A DNA stretch of 64,000 nt, taken from NCBI RefSeq assembly GCF_017309385.1, contig NZ_JAFJMJ010000002.1:868001-932000 (forward strand). The letters run 5' to 3'. The notes beneath the pieces were generated by a model. It ran no database searches. It was given only the letters and a program-made list of their open reading frames with translations, and had not been told where the DNA came from. The position numbers and the translations under genes were made by a program. The DNA is from Amycolatopsis sp. 195334CR. GTDB lineage: Bacteria; Actinomycetota; Actinomycetes; Mycobacteriales; Pseudonocardiaceae. Below, one piece after another: positions 35,677 to 44,811 of this stretch. The stretch's first letter is position 1, and every line of letters starts with the position of its first letter.

Positions 35677-36639
35677 TCAGCTGGTGATGTCCTTGGTGGC
35701 GAACCGGCGCGCGGCCAGCAGGCCGAACACCGTGCCGAACAGCACCGAGGACAACGCCCCGCTGGCCATGTTGGACCAGTCGATGTCCGTGGAGATCAGG
35801 TCGATCCACGCGAACGAGTAGTGCGTCGGCAGGTAGTTCCGCAGGTCCTCGAGCGCGGTGATCTGGTCCAGGATCTGCGAGACGATCGCCACCAGCACCG
35901 CACCGCCGACCGCGCCCAGCGGCGCGTCGGTGAGCACGCTGAGCAGCAGCGCCAGCCCGGCCACCCAGGCCAGCTGGATCACGATGTAGACGATCGACAT
36001 GCCCAGCGCGAGCAGGCTGTCGGCGAAGGTGACCGCGTCACCGGTCGGGCTGATCGCGTCGCCCGCGCCGTACCAGACCACCCCGACCAGCAGTGACACC
36101 AGCGGGAGCAGCACCAGCGCGATCGCCGAGAGCAGCGCCGAGACGATCGCCTTCTGCCGCAGCACCCGGTGCCGCGGCACCGGGATGGCGAGCAGGTACT
36201 TCAGGCTCGACCACGACGCCTCGCTGGCGATGGTGTCCCCGAAGAACAACGCGACGATCATCGGCAACAGGAACGTGCCCGAGACGAACAACGCCAGCAC
36301 CACGAAGTTCGGCGCGCTGGCGGTGGCCAGGTCGACGAACCCGCCCGAGCGCCGGTTCGGGTTCGCCTCGCCGATTTCGAAGGCGATCACCAGGATGAAC
36401 GGCAGCAGCGCGACAAAACCGAGCACCAGCTGCGTGCGCCGCCGCTTCAGCTGCCGCCGCAGTTCCACGCCGAGGCGCAGGGTGCGCCCGGCCCGGTACC
36501 CCGCCACGGCCCCGTCCGCGCCCACCTCGGTGGGCTCGGCGCTGGCCGCGTCGGTCAGTTCCTGCAGCGCGGCCGGATCGGTGTGCACGCCGTGGTCGAC
36601 CGCGGCGTTGGCCTCGGCCAGTTTCTCCGCCTTGCTCAT
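35677..36639 (-). CDS. ABC-2-type permease
   Basis: 320 residues. A 65-residue cytoplasmic N-terminal extension precedes about six membrane spans. Typical features are FGDTIASEASWSSLKYLLAIPVPRHRVLRQK at about residues 130-160 (cytoplasmic ATPase-contact region of ABC-2/NatB-type permeases) and a large hydrophobic C-terminal half. The ATG overlaps the stop of the hydrolase-ABC fusion gene (ATGA), which must supply its ATPase. Substrate unknown; the extracellular hydrolase domain of the partner may act on the exported compound. Confidence 0.88.
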   Translation of the reverse strand: MSKAEKLAEANAAVDHGVHTDPAALQELTDAASAEPTEVGADGAVAGYRAGRTLRLGVELRRQLKRRRTQLVLGFVALLPFILVIAFEIGEANPNRRSGGFVDLATASAPNFVVLALFVSGTFLLPMIVALFFGDTIASEASWSSLKYLLAIPVPRHRVLRQKAIVSALLSAIALVLLPLVSLLVGVVWYGAGDAISPTGDAVTFADSLLALGMSIVYIVIQLAWVAGLALLLSVLTDAPLGAVGGAVLVAIVSQILDQITALEDLRNYLPTHYSFAWIDLISTDIDWSNMASGALSSVLFGTVFGLLAARRFATKDITS

Positions 36640-39554
36640 GCGTTCGCCTCCTCTCCGACCAGTTGCAGGAACGCGTCTTCCAGCCGCCGCCGCGGTCCGG
36701 CCTGCTCGACCGCGATGCCGGCCTTGACCAGCACGGCCACCGCGTCGGCCCGGTCCATGCCCGCCAGATCGGCGTGCACCAGCCTGCCTTCGGTGACCAC
36801 CTCGGTCACCCCGGCTTCGCGCAGCGTCTCGGCGGCCGCGTCCGGGCGGTCCACCCGGAAGGTCGCCTCACCACCCGCCGCGACGATGTCGTTGACCTCG
36901 CCCGCGGCGACCAGCTTGCCGCGGTGCATCACCACCACGTGCGTGCAGGTCTGCTCGACCTCGGCGAGCAGGTGGCTGGACACCACCACGGTGCGGCCGG
37001 TCGCGGCGTAGCGCTGCAGCACCTCGCGCATCTGGTGGATCTGTGGCGGGTCGAGCCCGTTGGCCGGTTCGTCGAGCACGAGCAGCTCCGGCAGGCCGAG
37101 CATGGCCTGGGCGATCGCCAGCCGCTGCCGCATGCCCTGGCTGTAGGTGCGGACCTTGCGGTGCACCGCGTCGCCGAGCCCGGCGATCTCCAGCGCCTCG
37201 GTGAAGTGCGCCTTGTCCGCGGGCCGCCCGGTGGCGTCCCAGTACAGCCGCAGGTTGTCCTGGCCGGACAGGTGCGGCAGGAAGCCGGACCCCTCGACGA
37301 ACGAGCCGATCCGCGACAGCACCGGCGCCCCCGAGGTGACCTTGTGCCCGAACACCCGGATGGACCCGGCGCTCGGGGAGATCAGGCCCATCAGCATGCG
37401 CAGCGTGGTGGTCTTCCCGGCGCCGTTCGGCCCGAGCAGGCCGAGCACCTGACCCGGTTCCACCCGGAAGGACAGGTCCTTCACCGCGGTGAGCCCGCCG
37501 GGGTAGGACTTGGTCAGGTTGTCGATCACCAGCGGCGTGTCCGCCAGTTCCTCGTCCAGCACGTGCGACCGCTTGCGCCGGATGCCCGCGATCACGGCCA
37601 CCACCAGCGCGGCGAGCAGCGTGCCGGCGATGCCGAGCACCTGCCCGAGCGGCCAGCCGGTGCTGACCGCGGTACCCGGCACCACCGGCACCCCGAGCGC
37701 GCTGCCCTCGGCCAGCGAAACCCGGTAGGTGGCCGGCTGCACCGGCGTGGCATACGCCTGGTCGGTGGTGCTGACCACGAGGACCAGCGAATGCCCCGCC
37801 TCGACCGGCCGCACGATCGGCGGCAGGGTCACGGTGACCTCCGCGGCCGAACCGTCGGCGGGCAGCGCCGGGATCCGGATCGGGGCGACCCCGTTGCCCG
37901 GCAGCGTGCGCGTGCCGTCCTGGCTGGCGTCGTACAGCTTCGCGAACAGCACCGCGCCCTCGGGCGGGACCGGGCCGTTCGCCGCGACGCGCAGCCGGAC
38001 CGTCGACGATCCGGCGACCAGCACCTGCGACTCGACCGGCGCGGAGGCGAAGCGCGCGGACTGGCCCGGCGGTTCGACCGAGAACAACCCGGCCAGCCGC
38101 GAGGAGCCGGCGGCGATCCCGTTGAGCCCCGGAATGCCGCTCACCGCCGCCGGATTGCCGCCCGGCGGGTTCACGATCGGCTGTTCCTGGCCCAGTAGCG
38201 GGATCTGCCGCCGCTCGGCCGGTGGCGCGCCGATGCCCGGGTAGGCCGGGGCCTCGACGGTGCGCACCGACGGCGCGCCGTCCGTGCGCAGCGCGCCCTG
38301 GACGTCGTAGGCGAAGCCGGTGCCCGGGTCGCTGCCCTCGCCCTTGAGGTGGAAGGCCATCCAGTCGCCGATCTGCGCCCGCAGCTTCGGGCCGGGGCGG
38401 CCGCCGTCGTGCCCGCCGGCGAACCAGATCGACTTGACCTTGCCGCCGGTGGCGGCGATCTGGCGGGCGGTGGCGTCGGACTGGTCCAGCCCGAACAGGG
38501 TGTCGCGCTCGCCCTGCACCAGCAGCGTCGGCGCGGTGATGTTCGAGGTCACCGACACCGGCGAGACGCGGCGAAGGAGGTTCAGCGTCTCCGGCCCCGC
38601 CTTACCCGTCGCGGCGACGTCGGCGTAGGCGCGGCAGACGGCTTCGGTGAACCGCCCGCATGGGTCGCCCGCGCCGGGCGGCGCACCGGGACCACCCGGT
38701 CCGCCCTGGCCACCGGGCGCGCCCGCCATCGCCCCGGCGGCGGCCGCGGCGTCCTGGCCGCCACCCATGCCGCCGCCGGTCGAGCCGCTGTCGTCCTGCT
38801 CCTGCCCGGCTTCGGGTGCCTCGTTGCCCGGTTCCCCGGAGGAAGCGCCACCGGAACCGGCGGAGAAGAAGATGCCAGCCCAGGACCGCTTGAACACCCC
38901 GTCCGGGGCGAACGCGTTCTCGGCGGGGGTGCCCGCCGCGGCGGCCGCCGGGGTCGCCGAGTTCGGGATCAGGCCCTGGCTCAGGTCGTTGTAGGTGATC
39001 ACCGGCGCGATGCTGTCCACGCGCTTGTCGATCCCGGCGAGCAGCAGCGAAAGCGCACCGCCGTAGGACCCGCCGGTGACCCCGACGCGCGGGTCACCGG
39101 GCCCGTCGGTCCGCACCTCGGGCCGTTCGGCCAGGTTGTCCAGCAGGCGCTGCGCGTCGGCGACCTCGTAATCGGGGTCGTTGAGCGCGATCTGCCCGGT
39201 GCTACGGCCGAACCCGCGCGCGGACCAGGCCAGCACGACGAACCCGCGTTCGGCCATTTCGCGCGCGTCGGCGGCGACGCTGTTCTTGCTGCCGCCGAAG
39301 CCGTGGGGCATCAGCACCGCGGGCGCGGGCGTCACCTCGGGGAGGTACAGCGTGGTGTCCAGGCGCACACGATCGGGCGAACCGGGCGCCGCGGCGACCT
39401 CGACGGTGGCATCTTCGGTGCGGATCGGCGAGGCTTCCTCACCGGTCTGCGACCAGACGAGCACACCGGCCGCGGCGACCACGGCGACCAGCACCAGTGC
39501 GATCACCCGGCGACGCCGAGGTGGCGTATCTCGGAGTAGTGGAAGTGGGGGCAC
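36636..39554 (-). CDS. extracellular alpha/beta hydrolase fused to ABC ATPase through a membrane anchor
   Basis: 972 residues. TM1 at about 18-36 (after RRRR), then an S15/X-Pro-peptidase-like hydrolase (about 45-420; Ser in GGSYGG, Asp in GERDTLF, His in AGGHDGG) with a 65-residue Gly/Pro/Ala insertion at about 225-290. A beta-rich S15 C-terminal-like domain follows (about 470-625), then TM2 (about 636-656, followed by RRKRSH) and a complete ABC ATPase (about 670-890: GPNGAGKTT, YSQGMRQRLAIA, LLVLDEP). Positive charges place the hydrolase outside and the ATPase inside. GTG 39554 has a TACGGT -10 box at leaderless distance and no Shine-Dalgarno. Operon with the permease. Confidence 0.88.
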   Translation of the reverse strand: MPPLPLLRDTPPRRRRVIALVLVAVVAAAGVLVWSQTGEEASPIRTEDATVEVAAAPGSPDRVRLDTTLYLPEVTPAPAVLMPHGFGGSKNSVAADAREMAERGFVVLAWSARGFGRSTGQIALNDPDYEVADAQRLLDNLAERPEVRTDGPGDPRVGVTGGSYGGALSLLLAGIDKRVDSIAPVITYNDLSQGLIPNSATPAAAAAGTPAENAFAPDGVFKRSWAGIFFSAGSGGASSGEPGNEAPEAGQEQDDSGSTGGGMGGGQDAAAAAGAMAGAPGGQGGPGGPGAPPGAGDPCGRFTEAVCRAYADVAATGKAGPETLNLLRRVSPVSVTSNITAPTLLVQGERDTLFGLDQSDATARQIAATGGKVKSIWFAGGHDGGRPGPKLRAQIGDWMAFHLKGEGSDPGTGFAYDVQGALRTDGAPSVRTVEAPAYPGIGAPPAERRQIPLLGQEQPIVNPPGGNPAAVSGIPGLNGIAAGSSRLAGLFSVEPPGQSARFASAPVESQVLVAGSSTVRLRVAANGPVPPEGAVLFAKLYDASQDGTRTLPGNGVAPIRIPALPADGSAAEVTVTLPPIVRPVEAGHSLVLVVSTTDQAYATPVQPATYRVSLAEGSALGVPVVPGTAVSTGWPLGQVLGIAGTLLAALVVAVIAGIRRKRSHVLDEELADTPLVIDNLTKSYPGGLTAVKDLSFRVEPGQVLGLLGPNGAGKTTTLRMLMGLISPSAGSIRVFGHKVTSGAPVLSRIGSFVEGSGFLPHLSGQDNLRLYWDATGRPADKAHFTEALEIAGLGDAVHRKVRTYSQGMRQRLAIAQAMLGLPELLVLDEPANGLDPPQIHQMREVLQRYAATGRTVVVSSHLLAEVEQTCTHVVVMHRGKLVAAGEVNDIVAAGGEATFRVDRPDAAAETLREAGVTEVVTEGRLVHADLAGMDRADAVAVLVKAGIAVEQAGPRRRLEDAFLQLVGEEANA

Positions 39555-39560
39555 GCAGTG

Positions 39561-39590
39561 ACCGTATGGGACGTTTGCTGAGAGTGTCCT
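39561..39590 (-). promoter_or_regulatory. promoter for leaderless fusion-gene mRNA
   Basis: On the minus strand: AGGACA (39590-39585), 18-bp spacer, TACGGT (39566-39561), then 6 nt to the GTG start. This spacing predicts a transcript that begins at the start codon. Confidence 0.5.
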
Positions 39591-39694
39591 GTGGGTATCA
39601 GGTTGCCTGGACGTGACGCAGGTTACGCCAGGCAAAACGGTGACACCGGTGACCCTGGCTGGCGTTCGACCCGCTCAACGGCCAAGATGGTCAA

Positions 39695-39800
39695 GCACGT
39701 GGAGGGGAGTATTCCTTCGCGATGGCGTCGTCAGCACGGCCGTCCTCAGTGACGCCCGGCGCCATCGGCCGGTTCCGCACCGGTGGAAGAGACCTCCGGG
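39695..39800 (+). ncRNA. yybP-ykoY-type manganese riboswitch candidate
   Basis: The region carries the conserved pieces of the yybP-ykoY class in order: GGAGGGGAGTA at 39701-39711, GTCGTCAGCACGG at about 39728-39740 and AGAGACCTCC at 39788-39797. GGAGG (39701-39705) can pair with CCTCC (39793-39797) as the closing P1 stem. The class is known to sit upstream of TerC/Alx-type manganese exporters, and a terC gene starts 40 nt downstream. The assignment is by eye, without a covariance model. Confidence 0.7.
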
Positions 39801-39840
39801 TAGTGGTTGGTCGTCCCCGCTATACCGGAGGGTAGTTTTC

Positions 39841-40866
39841 ATGACGGTTCCATTGTGGCTATGGATCGCTACGATCGGCGGCCTGCTGGTCCTGATCGCC
39901 ATCGACCTCGTTGTCGTCGATCGCAAGCCGCACCAGGTGACGACCGGTGAAGCCGCCCGGTGGGTCACCTTCTACGTCGCCTGCGCGGTCCTGTTCGGGA
40001 TCGGGGTGTGGATCTTCGGCGGGCACGACCCCGGCGTCGAGTTCTTCACCGGCTACATCACCGAGTACTCGCTCAGCGTGGACAACCTGTTCATCTTCAT
40101 GGTGATCATGTCCTCGTTCAAGGTGCCCGCCATCCACCAGCACCGCGTGCTGCTGATCGGCATCCTGCTCGCGCTGGTCATGCGCGGCGCGTTCATCGCC
40201 GTCGGCGCGGCCCTGATCGCCCAGTTCGTCTGGGTCTTCTTCCTCTTCGGCGCGATCCTGATCTGGACCGCGGTCAGCATGGTGCGCGGCAACGACGACC
40301 ACGAGGAATACCACGAGAACGCGGTCACCAAGTGGGTCCGCAAGATCTTCCCGGTGACCGACGACTACGTGGGCCACAAGTCCTTCGTCAAGCGCGACGG
40401 CAAGCGCTGGATCACCCCGATGTTCGTGGTGATCGTCGCCATCGGCAGCGCCGACCTGCTCTTCGCGGTCGACTCCATCCCCGCCATCTTCGGCATCACC
40501 CAGGACGCGTACCTGGTCTTCGCCGCCAACGCCTTCGCGCTGATGGGCCTGCGGCAGTTGTACTTCCTGCTCGGCGGCCTGGTCACCAAGCTGGTCTACC
40601 TGTCCTACGGGCTGGCGATCATCCTCGGCTTCATCGGCGCCAAGCTGTTCCTGCACGCGCTGCACGAGTACCACCTGGTGCCGGACTGGCTCGACATCAA
40701 CAACTGGGTCTCGCTCGGCGTGATCGTCACCGTGCTGACCCTGACCACGGTGCTCAGCCTGCGCAAGGCCAAGAAGGACCCGGAGTCGGTCCAGGGCCCG
40801 AACCTCGACCTGAACGCCAAGTCACCCGAGGAGCGCGAGGCCGAAGCGGCCCAGCCCGAGCGCTGA
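39841..40866 (+). CDS. TerC/Alx-family membrane protein, probable Mn2+ exporter
   Basis: 341 residues, about nine membrane spans. The two acidic signatures of the family are present: EYSLSVDNLFIFMVI at about residues 73-87 and SADLLFAVDSIPAIFGIT at about 201-218. GGAGGG precedes the ATG. TerC/Alx proteins are linked to manganese efflux and metal loading of secreted enzymes; control by the riboswitch just upstream fits that role. The C-terminal 40 residues are hydrophilic and acidic. Confidence 0.93.
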   Translation: MTVPLWLWIATIGGLLVLIAIDLVVVDRKPHQVTTGEAARWVTFYVACAVLFGIGVWIFGGHDPGVEFFTGYITEYSLSVDNLFIFMVIMSSFKVPAIHQHRVLLIGILLALVMRGAFIAVGAALIAQFVWVFFLFGAILIWTAVSMVRGNDDHEEYHENAVTKWVRKIFPVTDDYVGHKSFVKRDGKRWITPMFVVIVAIGSADLLFAVDSIPAIFGITQDAYLVFAANAFALMGLRQLYFLLGGLVTKLVYLSYGLAIILGFIGAKLFLHALHEYHLVPDWLDINNWVSLGVIVTVLTLTTVLSLRKAKKDPESVQGPNLDLNAKSPEEREAEAAQPER

Positions 40867-40905
40867 TCCCCCGCCGGAGCGGGCGGAAGTTGTACGGTCG
40901 GCATC

Positions 40906-42837
40906 GTGCTTCCCACTGACATCGAACTGCTGACCGCACCTCGTTCGCCCGCTCTGCACGGTGATCTGCTGCTGACCGGGCTGTCCCGGCCCGATCTGAA
41001 GGCGAACCGCGCCCACGGCGTGGTCCGCCGGGTGAGCCCGGCCGGCGGTGACCGGCCGTGGACCCACGGCCCGCGCGACAGCGAGCCCGCCATTTCCCCG
41101 GACGGCACGCAGGTCGCCTTTCTCCGGGTGACCGGCGAACGCGGCGCCCAGCTGCACGTGATGCCCGCCGACGGTGGTGAAGCCAAGCGCGTCACCGACG
41201 TGCCGCTGGGCGTCGAAGGCTTCCGCTGGGCGCCGGATTCGCGCCGGATCGCCTTCACCGCCCGGATTCCCGAAGCCGGGCGGTACGGCACGCCCGACGC
41301 CGACGGGGAGACCGTCGAGGCCGCGGCCGAGGCGCCGCGCCGGATCACCCGGTTCGACTACCGGATCGACGACATCGGCTTCCTGCGCGACCGTCCACAA
41401 CGGCTGTTCGTGGTGGACGGTTCCGTCGAGGAGCCGGTCGAGCTGACCCCGCTGACCGACGAGCAGGTGGACGTCCACGATCCCGAGTGGACCCCGGACG
41501 GCGAGTTCGTGCTGGTCGTCGCGCCCCGCGACTGGGGCCGGGTGGAGACGTTGAACGCCGATCTCTACGCCGTGCCGGTCGCCGGCGGTGAGCCGGTGCT
41601 CGCCGTCCGCACCGCGGGCGACGCGGCGGCGCCGCTGGTCACCGCGGACGGCGTCGTCTACTTCCACGGCATCGAGTTCACCGGTCCCGACATGGTGCGC
41701 AACCGCGGCCTCTGGGCGGCGCCGCTGCGCACCGACGGCGAACCGGCCACCCCGCGGCGGCTGACCGACGCCGAGACCGTCGACACCGACGCCGGTGCGG
41801 GCAGGCCCGCGGTGCTCGGTGACGAGGTGCTGGTGGTCGTCCGCACGCGCGGCGCGGCCGAACTGCGCGCGGTGCCGTCCGACGCGGACCAGGCTGAACT
41901 GGCCGGGCTGCGCCGCCTGCTCGGCGAGAAGGCCGCGGTCCGCGGGTTCTCCGTGGACGGTGACCGGGTCGCCGCCGTGGTGGCTTCGCCGGTGGACTCC
42001 GGGGAAGTGGTGCTGCTGGAGCACGGCGAGGCCCGCACGCTGACCGACTTCTCCGCGCCGCTGCGGGAGAACGTGCGCCCGGCGGTCGAGCTGACCGCCA
42101 CCGCGGCGGACGGGCACCCGGTGCACGGCTGGGTCGTGCTGCCGGCGGGGGAGGGGCCGCACCCGGTCCTGCTGGTGATCCACGGCGGGCCGTTCGCGCC
42201 GTACGAGTGGTCGCTGTTCGACGAGGCCCAGGTGTACGCGTCGGCCGGGTACGCGGTGGTGATGGCGAACCCGCGTGGTTCGGCCGGTTACGGCGAGTCG
42301 CACGGGCGGGCGATCGTCCGCGCGTTGTGCACTGTGGACGTCACGGACCTGCTGAGCTTCCTCGACGCCGCGCTGGAACGGTCCGATTTGGACGCTTCGC
42401 GGGTCGGTGTGATGGGTGGTTCGTACGGCGGGCTGATGACCACGTGGCTGTCCGCGCACCACGGCGACCGGTTCCGCGCGGCGTGGAGCGAGCGCGCGGT
42501 CAACGCGTGGGATTCGTTCGCCGGGAGTTCGGACATCGGGTGGGAGTTCGTCGAGTGCTACGTGGGGACCGATCCGGAGGTGCAGCGGGAACGCAGCCCG
42601 CTCACCTACGCGGCGAAGATCGGCATCCCGTTCGCCGTGGTGCACTCCGAAGAGGACTGGCGGTGCCCGGTGGAGCAGGCGCAGCGGTTGTTCGTGGCGC
42701 TGCGGGGCAACGGGGTGGAGACGGAGTTCCTGCTGTTCCCCGGTGAAGGGCACGAGCTGAGCCGGTCCGGGCGGCCGCGGCACCGGGTGCAGCGGTTCGA
42801 AGCGGTTCTCGAGTGGTGGGGGCGGCACCTGGGATGA
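40906..42837 (+). CDS. S9-family prolyl-oligopeptidase-like peptidase
   Basis: 643 residues without a signal peptide. N-terminal beta-propeller (about 1-380, WD40/PD40-like repeats such as EPAISPDGTQVAFLR and DPEWTPDGEFVLVV), then the catalytic alpha/beta hydrolase domain: Ser in GGSYGGLM (about residue 506), Asp in SEEDWRCP and His in GEGHELSR. Acylaminoacyl-peptidase/dipeptidyl-peptidase type. TACGGT at 40893-40898 is a possible -10 box 7 nt before the GTG, suggesting a leaderless mRNA. Coupled to the following acetyltransferase by ATGA. Confidence 0.93.
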   Translation: MLPTDIELLTAPRSPALHGDLLLTGLSRPDLKANRAHGVVRRVSPAGGDRPWTHGPRDSEPAISPDGTQVAFLRVTGERGAQLHVMPADGGEAKRVTDVPLGVEGFRWAPDSRRIAFTARIPEAGRYGTPDADGETVEAAAEAPRRITRFDYRIDDIGFLRDRPQRLFVVDGSVEEPVELTPLTDEQVDVHDPEWTPDGEFVLVVAPRDWGRVETLNADLYAVPVAGGEPVLAVRTAGDAAAPLVTADGVVYFHGIEFTGPDMVRNRGLWAAPLRTDGEPATPRRLTDAETVDTDAGAGRPAVLGDEVLVVVRTRGAAELRAVPSDADQAELAGLRRLLGEKAAVRGFSVDGDRVAAVVASPVDSGEVVLLEHGEARTLTDFSAPLRENVRPAVELTATAADGHPVHGWVVLPAGEGPHPVLLVIHGGPFAPYEWSLFDEAQVYASAGYAVVMANPRGSAGYGESHGRAIVRALCTVDVTDLLSFLDAALERSDLDASRVGVMGGSYGGLMTTWLSAHHGDRFRAAWSERAVNAWDSFAGSSDIGWEFVECYVGTDPEVQRERSPLTYAAKIGIPFAVVHSEEDWRCPVEQAQRLFVALRGNGVETEFLLFPGEGHELSRSGRPRHRVQRFEAVLEWWGRHLG

Positions 42838-43343
42838 GCGTGAGGTGGGCCGTCCGCCGGGCTGTCGCCGCCGATGCCGACCGGCTGGCGGCGATCTGCC
42901 TCGACGGCTGGCGGACGGCCTACCGCGGCATCCTGCCCGACGACCACCTCGATTCTTTGCGGCGGCCGGAGTGGGAGGAGATGTTCGCCGCGCGCATCGC
43001 CGCGTCGACGGACCGCAGCACCATGCTGGTCGCGGTCAACGCCGATGGGGAGATCGGCGCCTACGCGGGCGTGCTGGGGGACGGTTCGCCGGGCATGCTC
43101 GGCGCGCTGTACGCCGCCGCGGAATGGCACGGAACCGGCGCGGGGCACGCCGCGCACGAAGCCGCCATCGCCCACCTGGCTGCCTGCGGCTTCGGGCACG
43201 CCGTGCTGTGGGTGTTCGAGCGGAATGCCCGGGCGCGCCAGTTCTACGAAGCCCACGGGTGGCTGTGTGACCAGGTGACCCAATCCACCAAGTTCGCCGA
43301 CGGGTCAGCGGTGGAGATCCGCTACTCGCGCTTACTGCCGTAA
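42834..43343 (+). CDS. GNAT-family N-acetyltransferase
   Basis: 169 residues. RimI-like GNAT: N-terminal RRAVAADADRLAAI, acetyl-CoA loop region WHGTGAGHAAHEAAI at about residues 98-112, and C-terminal LWVFERNARARQFYEAHGW. The ATG overlaps the S9 peptidase stop. A TTA leucine codon occurs at 43332-43334, three codons before the stop; TTA is rare in such genomes and depends on the bldA tRNA in Streptomyces. Confidence 0.9.
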   Translation: MSVRWAVRRAVAADADRLAAICLDGWRTAYRGILPDDHLDSLRRPEWEEMFAARIAASTDRSTMLVAVNADGEIGAYAGVLGDGSPGMLGALYAAAEWHGTGAGHAAHEAAIAHLAACGFGHAVLWVFERNARARQFYEAHGWLCDQVTQSTKFADGSAVEIRYSRLLP

Positions 43344-43406
43344 CTTCCGGCCACCCGTGCGAGTGAGCTTGCGCTCGACCTATAAGGACTGCATTATGGT
43401 TCGGGA

Positions 43407-43778
43407 GTGGTCTGGGAAATCGAGTTGCACGCGGAGGTCGACCGGTGGTTCTCCGGGTTGTGCGAAGCGGATCCGGTCAGTGCGGATCTGGTCGAAGAAG
43501 CCATTGACCTGCTCGCCGATCAGGGGCCCGCGCTCGGGCGCCCGCTGGTCGACCGGATCAAGGGAGCGAGGTACCACAACCTGAAGGAGTTGCGCCCAGC
43601 CTCCTCGGGGAACACCGAGGTCCGGATCTTGTTCGTCTTCGATTCCCGCCGGCGGGCGATCCTGTTGGTGGCCGGGGACAAGGCAGGCGACTGGCGAGGC
43701 TGGTACAGCACGAACATCCCGGTCGCGGAACGGCGATACGAACGGCATCTGCGCCGGTTGGAGGAGGCGGGGACATGA
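43407..43778 (+). CDS. HigB/RelE-superfamily toxin
   Basis: 123 residues of the phage-derived Gp49/HigB group: WEIELHAEVDRWFSGL at the N-terminus, then YHNLKELRPASSGNTEVRILFVFD and LLVAGDKAGDWRGWY, with the basic and aromatic residues expected of a ribosome-dependent mRNA interferase. Start GTG at 43407, shortly after an AT-richer tract (TATAAG, TTATGG at 43381-43399) that probably holds the promoter. The antitoxin follows with an ATGA overlap; toxin-first order is typical of HigBA. Confidence 0.88.
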   Translation: MVWEIELHAEVDRWFSGLCEADPVSADLVEEAIDLLADQGPALGRPLVDRIKGARYHNLKELRPASSGNTEVRILFVFDSRRRAILLVAGDKAGDWRGWYSTNIPVAERRYERHLRRLEEAGT

Positions 43779-44107
43779 GCCGATCTTGGCGGGAAGTCAA
43801 GGCGGAGAAGAACGCCAGGGACCGCGCCGCGGGCCGGGACGTGGAGGCCGCGCGTGCCCGGGCGAAAGAGGTGACCGAGGCCCACCTCGTCGGCTTCCGC
43901 TTGGCGCAGCTCCGCGAGCAGGCCGGGGTGAGCCAAACCGAACTCGCCCGGCGGATCGGGGTCAGCCAGCCGCGGGTCAGCCAGCTGGAGAACGGCGACC
44001 TCGCCCAGATGGAACTGGACACGGTCCGGCGCTACATCGCCGCGCTGGGCGGGCGGTTGCGGGTGGTCGCCGGGTTCGACGACCGCGACGTCGTGGTGAG
44101 CGCCTAG
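43775..44107 (+). CDS. HigA-type XRE antitoxin
   Basis: 110 residues. Charged helical N-terminus, then an XRE helix-turn-helix at about 40-95 (LRLAQ-type start, GVSQTELARRIGVSQPRVSQLENG). It would neutralise the preceding toxin and repress the pair. Its last 4 bp overlap the end of the convergent RES gene. Confidence 0.9.
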   Translation: MSRSWREVKAEKNARDRAAGRDVEAARARAKEVTEAHLVGFRLAQLREQAGVSQTELARRIGVSQPRVSQLENGDLAQMELDTVRRYIAALGGRLRVVAGFDDRDVVVSA

Positions 44108-44760
44108 TTGACCATGTCGTAGTTGAGCTCGTGGCAGACGCGGCCCAGCGGCACGTCCAGCCCCGGGTGGTCCAGCGGAAGCAGGACCTCCGGCTTCAAC
44201 GGCAGCGCGCCACCCGCCGGCGGGTCCCACAGGCACAGGGCCGGGTCACCCGAGTCCATCGACGAGCGATACCACAGGCCGTCCAGGTCGCCGAAGGCCG
44301 AGCGGATGGCGCGCGCCCAGGCCTGCGTGATCTTCTTCGGCCCGCTGGAGATCTCCTGCGACGCCCCGACCCTGGTCGGCCAGAGGCCACCGAGGTCGAG
44401 CAGGCGCAGCGTGCGCGTCGGCCGGACCACCACCAGGCGCGGGCCGCGGGTCTTGCGGTCCACCGTGGACGTGGTCTGGTACACCTCCGCGACGCTCGTG
44501 CGCACGGTGAGCCCGAAGTAGAGCACCCCGTTCTTCTGGTCGGTCACCGGCACGCCGCCGCGGCCCGGCCGCTGCTGGTCGAAGCGGCCGTGCGGGAGCG
44601 GACCGGTGTAGCGGAACGAGTTCCACTGCTGCGGGTGGTTGCCGTGCGCGGTGAAGATGCGCACCAGCCTGGTCGCCGGGTGCACCGCGACGACGTCCTC
44701 GGTACGCCGCAGTTCCCTGACCAGGACGGCACGCGCGGGTGGCAGGGGGAGCCTGGCCAT
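44104..44760 (-). CDS. RES-domain toxin
   Basis: 218 residues. RES (Arg-Glu-Ser) domain NAD+-degrading toxins: conserved Arg in LVRIFTAHG (about residue 34), aromatic FRYTGPLPHGRFD, YFGLTVRTSVAEVY with the Glu (about residue 91), and the Ser near WYRSSMDSGDPALCLWD (about 165). The partner gene lies upstream on the same strand with a 51-bp gap. Mycobacterial MbcT is the best known member; it phosphorolyses NAD+ and kills the cell unless bound by MbcA. Confidence 0.85.
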   Translation of the reverse strand: MARLPLPPARAVLVRELRRTEDVVAVHPATRLVRIFTAHGNHPQQWNSFRYTGPLPHGRFDQQRPGRGGVPVTDQKNGVLYFGLTVRTSVAEVYQTTSTVDRKTRGPRLVVVRPTRTLRLLDLGGLWPTRVGASQEISSGPKKITQAWARAIRSAFGDLDGLWYRSSMDSGDPALCLWDPPAGGALPLKPEVLLPLDHPGLDVPLGRVCHELNYDMVN

Positions 44761-44811
44761 GCGTGGGGTTCAACACTTTCTCGTGCGGACAGGTGATCTC
44801 TCGAGACGCGG

